Positions 54,349-64,000 are shown, counted from the first letter of the stretch. The stretch is 64,000 nucleotides of DNA from Undaria pinnatifida (GCA_012845835.1 JABAKD010000012.1:11644775-11708774), one strand, 5' to 3'. Numbers and translations: made by a program. Notes: a model not told the origin generated them from the sequence alone.

Positions 54349-54912
54349 ATGCATTGGCAGGCAGCGCTGCACATCGTGATGTACATCAAATCGACGAGTA
54401 CTTACGGTATTACTTTTCAAAGGGGTCTGAGTGATGGAGTTCAGCTGGAGTTGTACGTGGACGCGGACTATGCGCACGAGGCCAATGACCGAAGGTCTGT
54501 CTCTGGTGGAGTTATCACGTGCGCTGGTGCCTGTGTATCGTTCTACTCTAGGACGCAGAAATCGGTTACGCTTTCGTCTACGGAGGCAGAGTATGTGGCG
54601 ATGGCCACGGGTTTTCGCGAGACGATTTTCATGCGGTATCTCTGGAGTTTTATTTTCCCGGACCGCGATGTTGGGTGTACCACGGTGAGGGAAGATAACC
54701 ACGGGGCGATACATTTAACGAAAAACCCTGTGACCACTCCCAACAGTAAGCACATTGATGTCCGTCATCACTTCCTTCGGGAACGTGTTGTTAACGTGGA
54801 GTTCGAGATTGTCCACGTAGCGTCGACACTGCAGCATGCTGATTTTCTCACCAAGCCTTTGCACACGGAGGCGTTTCGTTTTCACCGCAACTTTGTGATG
54901 AATTTGTGGTGA
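54349..54912 (+). CDS. pol: copia Pol part 3: RNase H domain
   Basis: Continues the RT tail in a different frame from the preceding part; the ATG at 54349 is internal to the polyprotein and not a likely start. Shows Tyr-Val-Asp-Ala-Asp-Tyr, Ser-Ser-Thr-Glu-Ala-Glu-Tyr and Arg-Glu-Asp-Asn, the acidic residues of copia RNase H, then His-Ile-Asp-Val-Arg-His-His and Asp-Phe-Leu-Thr-Lys-Pro-Leu, the usual C-terminal signature. Stop TGA at 54910-54912. No envelope-like frame follows. Confidence 0.9.
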   Translation: MHWQAALHIVMYIKSTSTYGITFQRGLSDGVQLELYVDADYAHEANDRRSVSGGVITCAGACVSFYSRTQKSVTLSSTEAEYVAMATGFRETIFMRYLWSFIFPDRDVGCTTVREDNHGAIHLTKNPVTTPNSKHIDVRHHFLRERVVNVEFEIVHVASTLQHADFLTKPLHTEAFRFHRNFVMNLW

Positions 54913-55136
54913 TTTCTTGCATTTGTTCATTTTTTTGGGGGTATTGGGGTATTGGGTGAGTGGAACGGAGAAGTGATTTTTAGGGAACTGGAGAAAGTAT
55001 TGGGATGTACTCATGCGTCGAGTAAGGTTAACACGCCAGTAAGATATGCCGATGGTCTTGATGAATCGTGCCGTACACGTTGGCTATTAGTTAAGTATGC
55101 ACAACGTACAGGGGAACCAAAATTACTAGTATCCTT

Positions 55137-55710
55137 AGAACTTCTAAATTCAGATGCAATCGTTGCCTTTTGCATACTCCCGTGGTGAGCACCTATAAAT
55201 AGCAGGGGGCTGTTATAGTTCGATTTGAGATGCCCTATATCAGACACGTTCTGTTGTCCTACTCGTCCAGAGTACGCAACAGGGGGGCCGATGTTATCGG
55301 GCGGTATGATGTTTTGTACAACAGGGGGGCCGATGTTATCGGGCGGTGTGATACTGTTGTACAACAGGGGGGGCGATGTTATCGGGCGGAATGCTATTTT
55401 TAGTGAAGACGGTGTTATTGGTTTTGGTTGAGGATTTTATCAGCCTGAACTTCTAAATTCAGATGCAATCGTTGCCTTTTGCATACTCCCGTTGTGAGCA
55501 CCTATAAATAGCAGGGGGGCTGTTATAGTTCGATTTGAGATGCCCTATATCAGACACGTTCTGTTGTCCTACTCGTCCAGAGTACGCAACAGGGGGGCCG
55601 ATGTTATCGGGCGGTATGATGTTTTGTACAACAGGGGGGCCGATGTTATCGGGCGGAATGCTATTTTTAGTGAAGACGGTGTTATTGGTTTTGGTTGAGG
55701 ATTTTACCAG
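55137..55710 (+). repeat. Tandem repeat in the 3' non-coding part of the copia element
   Basis: Two units, 55137-55443 and 55446-55710, period about 309 bp, each with CTTCTAAATTCAGATGC, CACCTATAAATAGCAGG and TTCGATTTGAGATGCCC. Inside, a 42-bp subunit (CAACAGGGGGGCCGATG, then TTATCGGGCGG) occurs three times in the first and twice in the second. The G6C motif resembles the polypurine tract before the 3' LTR. Confidence 0.8.
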
Positions 55711-55812
55711 CATACTCTTGTTTGTTGGATTTTTCCCTTCCCGTATAGTTACTGTCTCGCTTTAGATTGGGAGATCAATGCAAGAATGGAGATTGAGAGA
55801 TTTGGTATAGGG

Positions 55813-55919
55813 ATTGCCGTTTTACCTTGGCAATTCTTCATGACGGAATATGGGCTTGCCGTTTTACCTTGGCAATGATTTATTATGGAATTTGGGATTT
55901 GCCGTTTTACCTGGCAATT
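55813..55919 (+). repeat. Three consecutive TTGCC/GGCAA stem-loops
   Basis: ATTGCC-GTTTTACCTT-GGCAAT at 55813-55834, then variants at about 55855-55876 and 55899-55919, with period about 42 bp. The 10-nt loop sequence GTTTTACCTT is conserved. They lie between the tandem repeat and the 3' LTR. Confidence 0.7.
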
Positions 55920-55971
55920 ATTGGTGATAAGTTGTTCGGGACCTATCGTTTCGAGCACCGAATAGGGGGGC

Positions 55972-56371
55972 TGTTTGTGGTATGGGGTTGTTCGATACGG
56001 GTCCGCGGATATTTGGTGGTTTCGTATATTCTGGGGTTTCGTATTATGTGTCGAGGCATTATTCGGTATATGCCTCGGAGTGTGGAGCTGCCCCCCCGCG
56101 GGGCGGTCGATGATGTTAATGATACGACCCGGGCTTTGATGATAACGATACTGCCCGTATATATGTGAGTGGTGCAGCCGGTGACAATCAGGTGCGGCTT
56201 ACCTCCTGTTTGTGGTTTATATGGTGCGGTCTCTGACAGAACGGTATTGACCCACCTGGTGTGTATTTGGTATCTGGTGTACGAGAATTTTATCTTCTCT
56301 CCTCGATCTACGCCGTAGCGGCACGCCGCGTGGTTACACAGAACACGTTATACAGCAAGCGAATTCAAACA
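55972..56371 (+). repeat. 3' LTR of copia element
   Basis: 400 bp, TG...CA ends, preceded by the purine tract AATAGGGGGGC. Differs from the 5' LTR by a 2-bp expansion (CTGTTTGTGG against CTGTGTGG) and about five substitutions. Followed by CATAA. Confidence 0.95.
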
Positions 56372-56389
56372 CATAATTGTCCGTCGAGG

Positions 56390-56849
56390 CGGACGACAAG
56401 TATCAATTTTGAGGGAAAGGGTTCTGCGTATCTCTCCAACGTCAACATCACAATTCCTAAGCGACGGACATCGGACCAAGCACATATAACGACGTCTACA
56501 TCAACAACGCTTACTACACCGGCAACGTCTTCACCGACAAGATCGAGCCACTGGAAGTGTGAAATGCGTTATTTCTATACCAAAACTGTACGCAGACTAT
56601 CGCATGTTCTTTTTGTACGGGGCGAGCCGAGACAACGATCGTGTTGTGCACGGTGTGATGATTGAGAAATATCGCAAAAAATATCAACGAGGGGTACATC
56701 TCGAATACGAAGCTCCGACTAGACAGTTGAATCTACAATTTGACTACGGTATCTCCAGTACTTCAGGATATACGGCAATACAATCCGCCACCTGGACAAC
56801 TACACACGGAATATTAAGATATACGAGAGGTGATGTCTCTCTAGAATAA
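56390..56849 (+). pseudogene. Broken coding remnant, family unknown
   Basis: Protein-like segments appear in succession but in different frames: one at about 56400-56460 (Phe-Glu-Gly-Lys-Gly), one at about 56465-56565 (Tyr-Asn-Asp-Val-Tyr-Ile-Asn-Asn-Ala-Tyr-Tyr) and one at 56559-56849. This pattern fits a decayed gene with frameshifts, possibly of a mobile element or a viral-type structural gene. I cannot name the family. Confidence 0.3.
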
Positions 56850-56961
56850 GTGGTATTATCCTGCTGAAAATCACTGGAAGTGCCTCATTGCTATTTTGTT
56901 TGTGGGCAGCAGGAACACTGGTAGGCAGTTCACTCCTATGATTGGTGCGGAATGAACAGAT

Positions 56962-57441
56962 TCACCATTTTGGACTACTGCAAACATCTTTTGTTCCTCG
57001 GTGGCTTAACCAACCGGAATATACCTCAAGTCTGATGATTCTAATGACGTGAGCTATTAATAGTATGTTTCGCTTGTATTGGCATGCAGCAGCACGTAGA
57101 GTGTCAGAACAGGATTTTTCGAGTCCGCTTATTTTTGTTGTCCAATCGCGTTCCAGAACCAGATGTAGTCGGCACGCCGAAAATAGTTTCAACTGGCAAA
57201 CTGAATGAACGATAATAATTCTGCTGAATTGTCGTGTTTTACATTTACGTACATCGCCAACATAGTCTATACGTTGAATTGTACAATGCACACGCCCTAA
57301 CACTGAATTGCCTTGTGGGCGATACGCTGACGTGCGCGTCTTCTTAAACTCAAAAACAGATTTCAATATTTTCACGAGCTCGTTTTCGAATTCACTTCCC
57401 AAGTCACTGTGCAGGGTTTCAGGAGCTGAGAAAACGGACAA
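56962..57441 (-). pseudogene. Degraded Ty3/Maverick-type integrase fragment
   Basis: On the minus strand the frame starts with Leu-His-Ser-Asp-Leu-Gly-Ser-Glu-Phe-Glu-Asn, then Lys-Lys-Thr-Arg-Thr-Ser-Ala-Tyr-Arg-Pro-Gln-Gly-Asn, the second Asp region of retroviral-type integrases. At the position of the catalytic Glu (before Arg-Val-His) there is Gly. Homology-like residues after that move to another frame (Phe-Gly-Val-Pro-Thr-Thr). Distinct from the copia integrase at 50758-53556. Ty3/gypsy is the nearest type; a Polinton-class integrase is possible. Confidence 0.65.
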
Positions 57442-58014
57442 AACACGCTCTACAAAAGTGCCGGCGATTGTATTACAAACGGATCACGGGTGGCCTACAA
57501 CTAACTCACCTTCGCGGCCGTTCTCACAGTTCGTGTAGACCTACAGCGGCGGCACTCACTTCCCTGGGTCCTCTGTCTCGTACGGTTCCTCACGGTGTCC
57601 GTATCCTTCAAGTAGTAAGAGCTACCTTCCCAGCCATCTCAGTCCTGTCCGCCGAGGAACAAAACTGGGTGGGGATAGCCGACAAGTCGAACGTAGGTTG
57701 CATGCCAACGTAGATTAAATGCCGTCTGACAGAGGCCGAGCCCGCGTGTCATGCGGAGCGCACAATCCACGGCGCGGGAGTGAACACAACCGAATGCGTC
57801 CCAAGAAGGGTGAGCCTCCGTTGCGAGTTATGGGAGGCTATATTGCACCCACACGAAGAATATCTGCTGGATACCTCAACGATGGCGTGATCACGTTCGA
57901 GTTCGCTACTGAAAAGTAACGGGGAGCAGCGGTCGAGTCCTCGTACCGGCGGGACGCGGCCATGTCGAGTTCGTACAATAGCAAGTTGAAGCTCTACTTT
58001 AACAGGAACGCCCG
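57442..58014. other. No gene resolved
   Basis: A + strand frame 57719-57919 shows some protein-like stretches (Arg-Val-Met-Gly-Gly-Tyr-Ile-Ala-Pro-Thr) and lies between the integrase fragment and the next open stretch; it may be part of the same decayed element. Confidence 0.2.
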
Positions 58015-58542
58015 GTGAAAAAGGCCAACGTCTGGGGCCCGACCGTCCCACCACGACCGAGGATGGTGCCAAAAACGGTTGTCGAATCTGCAAAATCCCT
58101 GTTATTCGTCGACGTTCGAGCGCTTAACGGGTATTGGTCCATAAACACGTACACACAAGTGGACACGGTGTTCTGGCAGCAGATGTCGAGGGGGAGGATA
58201 TCTACACTGGTAATATACATAACCGACCGCGTTCCACTATCGAAGCTGGAATCCGGAGAGCTAGTCGGTCTTTATGGTGTGGTAAGCTGGCACAGACTGC
58301 GGGTGCACTGCTACTCCCTTCTGTTGGTTCCAGGGGGCTTCGTCTTACCACTCATCCATCGAGGCAAAGCAGCGTACCCGCGTTCACGCAGTAACCTCGT
58401 CCTCGCCTGCGTCGACGACGCCTGGTATGGGAAGTTATCTTTCACGTTCGGATGCCCTGCCAAGGAACCATGGCTCTCCGCCGTGAAGACCTTCACGTGG
58501 GGATGCTGGTCCCAGATCGGAAGCCCATTTTGTTCTATTTGA
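58015..58542 (+). pseudogene. Open stretch of 175 codons, probable element remnant
   Basis: Starts with GTG and no early ATG is conserved; ends TGA. The frame has ordinary amino acid composition with Trp, Tyr and Val-rich segments. The alternative frame also shows protein-like segments (Asp-Ile-Tyr-Thr-Gly-Asn-Ile-His-Asn-Arg-Pro-Arg), which suggests frameshifts. No family is recognised. Confidence 0.2.
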
Positions 58543-59900
58543 TATAATGTTGTTTTGTTTTCGCGGGTACTTTCTGTCGGATAATAAGTGCGACCTGAAA
58601 CCATCGAGATTACAGCGGTACCACGGAAGTTTGGTGCGATTCGACCACTACCCCGTTCCGGGTCCCGGTAGGCAAGCCCCAGAATGTTCACCCCGTCATA
58701 CGTTCTTAGACGATTTGAGTGGTTTGGCATCAATGTCGCGGGGGTGAGTTTCCTGGCGGATGGGGGGGCTTTCCTCACAGGTGTTTACCCGACACATCAA
58801 CTATAAAGAGTGGTTCGCGCTGCTCGACACAGTGCTGTTGATCGCAATCGAGACAGCTCTGACCCGTGCAGCTAGTGATGAGCGTAGACGACCATGCCGT
58901 GGTGGAATCGTTCACATCCACCACGGGTTGTGAGTCCGATTATTCCAGCTAAAGGGTTTTGGGCTGCCCTGCAATGGTTACCGGCTGCTGAGGAAATAGC
59001 GGCGAGTCGGGGTGGAGGTCGGGGTGGGGGTGAAGCAGGGACCTCCGTCGGCGGCAGTCCATCTGCGTCATCTAGTGTGGGACACGCGACCTCGTACACC
59101 GAGGCTGCCCACAGCAGCAGAATGCATCGCATTGATTCGGGCATGGTCGTCTTCTGCGAAATATACTATACACAGGGAAAAGCGTTGTCAAGGTGTCGGT
59201 AGCGGTTGTATCGAAATTGTTTCAGATGACTGGAAGCGAGAGGTTCATCTTCAATTCTCCCTTCGGAAGATGTTGCAAAATTCCTTCCAAGCGGTCGTGG
59301 TAAGGAAGAGCCGTCGACTGTCGCAAAATTTCCACGGCCGCAGCTGTGGTAGAGTACCTACAGGAGGCGGAATCCATGCATTGATCACTGACATAAAGAT
59401 CAGGCTTTTTTTCCGAGTGTTGTATAAAACGCGGGAATTTGATATACGTGGCGTTAACGCCGGCGCGGATGACCACCAACCTCCAGGTCCATTCGCGGGC
59501 GGACGGCAGGGTGGGCATGAAGCGGTACAACGTGCGCTCTCCCGATTGGGAGCGGCGGCAAGCCATAAGGTGGATTGTACGGCCATGGGCATCAATATGG
59601 AGTAAGGGGGGTGACAGTCCGCAGCCGCCCCAGGACAGACTCATAGGGTTAACAGCGTACACCGCCGTAGAGGGGGTGAAGCGTTCTCGCCCAACGACGT
59701 TCATAGAGGCGGACGTCCTGCAGCTGTCCTCTAGGTTTGCACGTTCGTACACAACGTGTGCACGGGACTGTCGAAGCCGAATCTACTTGGGGTCAAGGTA
59801 CTGTAGAAGTTTGAGTGTCACATTGACAACATGAAACCGGAAGGAAGGATGCCAACAAGAGATACGTGAACTGTCCCTTGAGAGAAAGGCAAAGGGGCAA
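58543..59900. other. No gene resolved
   Basis: Long frames overlap on opposite strands (59012-59605 and 59222-59752), neither starting with a convincing ATG nor carrying motifs. A minus-strand ATG frame at 58872-59129 starts with a signal-peptide-like segment and has a Pro-rich part, but nothing else supports it. Confidence 0.2.
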
Positions 59901-60008
59901 CAAGTATGGGTGTGATCTTATGCTGCAGCATAGAAGCCTCATTGATCCCGAATTATATATGAGCTAAAGCGTTGAAGAAATATTATTGCAGTAATCTAGT
60001 AGCGAGAC

Positions 60009-60038
60009 CCCGGGGACGGAATAAAGCCGTCCCCGGGC
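60009..60038. repeat. Perfect GC-rich stem-loop
   Basis: CCCGGGGACGG, loop AATAAAG, CCGTCCCCGGG: an 11-bp perfect stem. It is followed by a smaller imperfect CAGGG-AGAAAA-CCCTG stem. The AATAAA in the loop may be a coincidence or a polyadenylation signal. Confidence 0.7.
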
Positions 60039-60589
60039 AGGGAGAAAACCCTGGGAGGTGTGCAGATAAGCAAGACGGTTCCACTTGTATCGTCGGCTCC
60101 CGTGCAGCAGCTGGAGAGAGTAGGAAGCAGTAAGGTAACACAGATCATCCCGCCCGCCCACCTTCGTGCGCGAGACACGCCGACAACGACATCAGTTTTA
60201 TGTTGTAGTGTTTATTTTACCGGGGTCACTGTTCTCTGCGACGAAGTTCCGCGTTGATTACCATCGAATAAACGCGGGGGTAGCCGCCCTGGTTGAGAGT
60301 CTCCGGCGGATCGCAGAAGAGAGGCCTCATTTATCCCAAACTACGTACGAGGTAAAGCGTCGGCAAAATGTTACAGTAGGATAAATTTTATAGACGACTG
60401 ATACAATAGAGGTTTCTTTGTTTATCCATTATATTTCCAGATTTCGGGGCTCCTTAGCCAAAAACATCATCGCAATGACATTCTTTTTTCGCAGGATACA
60501 TTTGTTGAGTACCTAGGTCCACGTGTGTATTCATGAGATTGCACGCTAAAGCGTTCTCAACATTGGGCTCGAGTCGGTCAGCTGTAGAT

Positions 60590-60855
60590 ACGCGTGCGAC
60601 GATAGAGGTGCGCCGCTTTTGTTCTGAGGTTCCTTAAATTCGGGAGCATAAGACCTCTTTCACAAAAAAATGATTTGGAGAAAAATGTATAACTGTTACC
60701 GGATAAAAAATCACATGGCCTAGATACAGGACGAGATCCACGCAAAGAAGTAAAAAATAGTTCCGACGAGTTTAAGGCTAAGGAGCCCCTGTCATTCAGA
60801 AACCATTTCAGACAAAAATTGCTGAACGCCTCTAGCGTCGCACGCGTCTAGTACA
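60590..60855. mobile_element. MITE B copy
   Basis: Left end ACGCGTGCGACGATAGAGGT, right end CCTCTAGCGTCGCACGCGT: inverted over about 20 bp. Internal landmarks: GTTCTGAGGTTCCTTAAATT, CACATGGCCTAGATACAGGA, AAGGAGCCCCTGTCATTCAG. Confidence 0.65.
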
Positions 60856-60857
60856 AG

Positions 60858-60960
60858 CGCCTCAAGTAGAAAGGCCTCATGTAGAAGGGCCTCAAGTAGA
60901 AAGGCTTCAAGTAGAAGGGCCTCAAGTAGAAGGGCCTCAGGTAGAAGGGCCTCAGAAAAT
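60858..60960. repeat. 15-bp minisatellite in a MITE end
   Basis: Six to seven copies of GTAGAAGGGCCTCAA with single-base variants (AAAGG, CATG, CAGG). Lies right after one MITE B copy and before another. Confidence 0.9.
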
Positions 60961-61004
60961 GTGATGGTGCACCTCTGCCGTACGCGCGCGTGTATTGATG
61001 CTGT

Positions 61005-61275
61005 ACAGACGCGCGCTACAATAGAGGTGCGCCACTTTTTTTCCAATACTACCCCTCAATCTGGGAGCTCAAGACATCTCCCAGCAACTGCTTTGGAGAA
61101 GAGTCAAAGCTGATACCGGATGAACGATCCCATGCGTTCGGGACAAGACCTTCATCACGCGAAAGACCATTTGACCTATATTTCCGACGGTTTTCGGTGA
61201 AGGTGCCTCGTACGTCAGAAACCGTCTCAGATGAATGTGTGCTACCGCTATCGCTGCACGCGTGTATAAGTAGAT
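61005..61275. mobile_element. MITE B copy
   Basis: Left end CAGACGCGCGCTACAATAGA, right end TACCGCTATCGCTGCACGCG. Internal landmarks: CCTCAATCTGGGAGCTC, ACATCTCCCAGCAACTG, GATCCCATGCGTTCGG, GGTGCCTCGTACGTCAGAAA. About 150 bp from the previous copy. Confidence 0.65.
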
Positions 61276-61307
61276 CGTTCACGTTTCTGTGCGGCTCTCA
61301 GAGCCAC

Positions 61308-61640
61308 TCAGACGCGTGATACGCTAGAGATGTTGCGCTTTTTCTGGACACAAAGTATTTCCTGGTTGACTCGTCTCCTTATCCCAACGTAGTCGGAATG
61401 ACAATAATTCTCATTTTGCGAAACGATTGGGTTTGCATGATATACGTACCTTATGAGGCCGTGGGCGGGTTTGTTCTCCGGTTGGGCTTTCAATTTTCCT
61501 CAACACCAGTTCCACGGCGAGGTATAGGGGTCGTCAAGCGAAAAGCACACCGGAAACGAAACGGTACACTTCTACCGTAGCAGCATGTCTTCTCACAGGA
61601 ATGGCACGCGACTGGATACCTATGAGCTATTAATACTTGC
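61308..61640 (+). repeat. Dispersed repeat C, copy 2
   Basis: Begins CAGACGCGTGATACGC and has GGTTGGGCTTTCAATTTTCC, CACCAGTTCCACGGCGAGG, GAAAAGCACACCGGAAACG, GGAATGGCACGCGACTGGAT, matching 35335-35660. Confidence 0.5.
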
Positions 61641-64000
61641 ACGAAGGATTTCGAATCGTAATTTGTCCTGTGGGGGGGGGAGAAAATCAAGAAAATAATA
61701 ACTTGGTTAATGTAGGGTGATGGTCCAGTTTACGAGGGAGACAAAACATAGTAGAATCCCACATACAAAATTGAACAAACGACCAGACAACCAGGACACC
61801 AACACATCCAGGCATACATCATCTACCACTGCGAATCTCGAACCCATCAGACGGCATCTCAAACACTCGAGCACTGTCCCGAAGAGGCTGCCAGGTTCCT
61901 AGAGGACGTTCTGCGGAATCGCTTACGGCAGACAGGCTGACGCGTCATCAAGACTGCCCGAAGCGGCGCAAATTTAGCTCGTTGCTACGAACGTGCAACA
62001 GCCAGCGAACAACTTTTGAAATCAGAAGGCTCGTCTCAAGATCGTTGGAGACCGACGAGCTGTGGCCCACACACAAGCGCAACGCCAAGCACAACAAACG
62101 CGCCATCCACGCCAACGCCAGAGGTGCGGAAGAGTCTCCCGACCCTACCCCTGGCCTGCAGCAAAGCCTGTTTGCCGCTCGCCAACAGCAGCAGTAGAGT
62201 GACTTTTCGGCGTTTTTGAATATTGTGAGCAGCTTGCTCAAGAATCAAAAAGACACACCCGCAAATTATGAACACCCGCGAACAGTTTGAATTTCAAAAG
62301 CTCGGAGATCGGAAGAGAGGACGACACCAAAAAAGGCAGACCAGTGAAACGGTGCGTCCACGTTTAGATAAACAGGCTTATCCCGAGTATCACCAAATCG
62401 GAGTCTGGGTCGCCCATAGGTGGCACGGTATGCCCATGGGAGTGAACATCATTTCCATCGGATTGATTTGTGTGTCAGATCCGACGGGGGAAATGTAGCA
62501 GTCTACGCCCTCGATGGCATGGCTGAAAATTCGCTATTATCGTCGTGACCGAAACGCTGAAGCATACTGCCTTCGTCGCCCAGCGTGGTGCATGCGCCCT
62601 CGGTTCAAGTCGCAGACGCGCGTCCTTCCAAGACCTCTTTACTCGCGCCATATACTCCGATCTCGTGGGAGGTCCACAGCTTGCCCGGTGGCGCCGATCT
62701 GTCGAGCACCGACAAGTGGCTTTAGCTCGACCGAGCATAAATTCAAACAGAGTCACCTCGTCGTTTTCCTAAACGAGAGTTTCTGAAGCGTCATCCTTGT
62801 GCTCGATATTTGTGCATGAGAACGTCGCCGTCGACAGAAACGACGCAATGACGCCACCATCATAGCAGTCCTATGAGATCCACCACCTCCCGCGCGCGAT
62901 CTCCTTGAGTAGATGCCAAAGCCCACGCATGTCCATATTGTCTCAAAAATTCAAATATTTCGAATTCTCACGAAAGAAATCAAAAAGCCAGATTAACCTA
63001 GCCAGTCGTTGAATAGACCACAAATGGACCAATATGGTTGTTATCCACCCAAACCAGGATACGATCGGTCGATGATGCCACGCATTGAAAAAAAAAAAAC
63101 TCAGTCGAATCCAAAGTGGAGGTCATGCCAGAGGCCGTCAGGTTTAGTGTGCTCCGCGCGGGCGAGGGCGCCCACTGTCTGTACTTTGTCCGCGCCGCGT
63201 ATACCTATCTGACCAGCATCTTGTCTTCGTAGAGTCCGCGCTTGCGCTCCACATCTTGCTGTGACAAAAATATTTGATGCGGTCCTTGCTCGTTTCTCCC
63301 GAAAAAGCGAAAATAATATTTCATATACAACAAAAACAGCACCCGCTTGATCGCGGGCTGGGTGGAGTAGAACAGCGCTTTACTGTGGAAGGGGCTCGCA
63401 CGGGTTGCGCCCTACAGCTTGCGCCCTTGACTGTACCCAGGGCAACTGCCCCTCTCATCTACGCCGAGCCTGCTGATTGAATAAGATAGTTACTAGTATG
63501 ACCGGAAAAAATGCCGTCAATCTTGAGTGCGTTGTTGGTTGGTGGATGGCAGCCGGTATGCAGTTGGTCGGTTCGTTGTCCCATCGATATAATGTGTGTT
63601 GCTGTTCTTGTTCATCTACATGAATGTCAGGAGGAAGTCTAGACGTTCGTTGCGGCTGCTACTGTATACTGTGTAGTCTATGTTGCTACAATTTTCATTT
63701 TTCAGTCGGACGACAGTATGAGGTATAAGTATCTGATACTCGGCCGAGTGGAATAATTTATTTTTTCACAACAAAAACAAACGGCAGTCAACAGCAGTGG
63801 CATCAGCAGCGTCGATGGTTTGTTGAATGATGCCGCGATTTCGTGGTTCTGAGCCCCTGAGTAATAGCGTCGCCTTGAGCGATTACAGCCCTGGGGGGAG
63901 TGCCAGCCCTTCCTTTGTATCGAGGAAGAATATATTTGAGGCATTCGTCGTGCGCCGATGGCTAGAACTTAGACGAGCTAGGAGAATCCCTCTGTTGATG
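61641..64000. other. No gene resolved; one possible terminal exon
   Basis: At about 63103-63231 (+) a frame behind an acceptor-like AACTCAG encodes roughly 40 residues with a protein-like run (Val-Arg-Phe-Ser-Val-Leu-Arg-Ala-Gly-Glu-Gly-Ala-His) and ends in TAG; it could be a last exon. Other frames (62475-62786, 62016-62275) overlap on opposite strands without motifs. Confidence 0.2.

Larger units (their letters stand above)
48900..56376 (+). mobile_element. Ty1/copia LTR retrotransposon with target site duplication
   Basis: The element spans 48905-56371 (7467 bp) and is bounded by the 5-bp duplication CATAA at 48900-48904 and 56372-56376. LTRs begin TGTTTGTGG and end CAAACA. Inside, in order, are gag, zinc knuckle, protease, integrase, reverse transcriptase and RNase H; integrase before RT is the diagnostic copia order. 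A purine tract (AATAGGGGGG) sits just before the 3' LTR. No standard TGG primer site follows the 5' LTR. The two LTRs differ by about five substitutions and a 2-bp indel over about 400 bp, so the insertion is recent, but pol has several breaks. Confidence 0.95.

Noticed and set aside
53857-54714. 285-codon minus-strand ORF
   Set aside because: Antisense to RT and RNase H, which carry the family motifs.
58872-59144. Minus-strand ORF with signal-peptide-like start and Pro-rich part
   Set aside because: Only about 60 codons before a GT; no second exon or family evidence.
1-64000. CRISPR array, bacterial operon or riboswitch
   Set aside because: Repeats are either microsatellites, minisatellites without unique spacers, or dispersed; the gene structure is eukaryotic with introns.

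Overview
The window looks like nuclear DNA of a eukaryote, most likely a photosynthetic stramenopile and, by inference, a brown alga. The one well-resolved host gene is cut into at least 15 short exons by GT-AG introns that average about 735 bp on my mapping, donors are mostly GTGAG, and the spaces between exons are full of small repeats. Long introns of this kind fit brown algae better than diatoms, oomycetes or red algae. There are no bacterial operons, rRNA genes, intact tRNA genes or CRISPR arrays.

Layout. 1-3811: pyrimidine-rich, internally repeated DNA, a small LTR-like unit around a tRNA-like stretch (480-851), then a near-identical 769-bp tandem duplication. 3818-11405: repeat cluster with a fold-back element (4401-5868), a 330-bp palindrome (5901-6228), a trinucleotide array, and several copies of a dispersed 'A module', G-rich blocks and tRNA-headed SINE-like units. 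11406-22669: mostly non-coding, with two good exon candidates (12754-12930, 15049-15297), a second fold-back element (18272-18990) and a further dispersed repeat. 22670-34803: a + strand NADPH oxidase / ferric reductase-family flavocytochrome. 34804-48904: repeats, including arms of opposite orientation around 41.5 kb that mirror the 6.6-9.4 kb cluster. 48905-56371: a complete Ty1/copia LTR retrotransposon with TG...CA LTRs and a perfect 5-bp target duplication (CATAA). 56372-64000: degraded coding remnants, including a Ty3-like integrase fragment, and several copies of a TIR-bearing MITE.

How the pieces work together. The flavocytochrome would move electrons from NADPH through FAD and two membrane hemes; its exons supply each of these parts in order: paired heme histidines, FAD-binding motif, nucleotide-binding Gly-rich loop and a C-terminal Leu-Tyr-Cys-Gly motif. 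Its N-terminal exon or exons are not resolved. The copia element has gag (with a coiled coil and a poly-Gln tail), zinc knuckle, protease, D,D35E integrase, RT and RNase H in the canonical order. It carries an in-frame UAG after gag, and pol is broken by two frameshifts and a nonsense codon although the two LTRs are about 98-99% identical, so it is young but probably not autonomous.

The most interesting non-coding signal is a recurrent composite: a tRNA-like head and SINE-like body at one end, a variable C/G-rich middle and the conserved A module at the other end, seen in the same order several times; the same head-like sequence also forms the ends of a fold-back element. All coordinates were read by eye; exon edges rest on splice consensus, phase agreement and family motifs, and no database search was possible.
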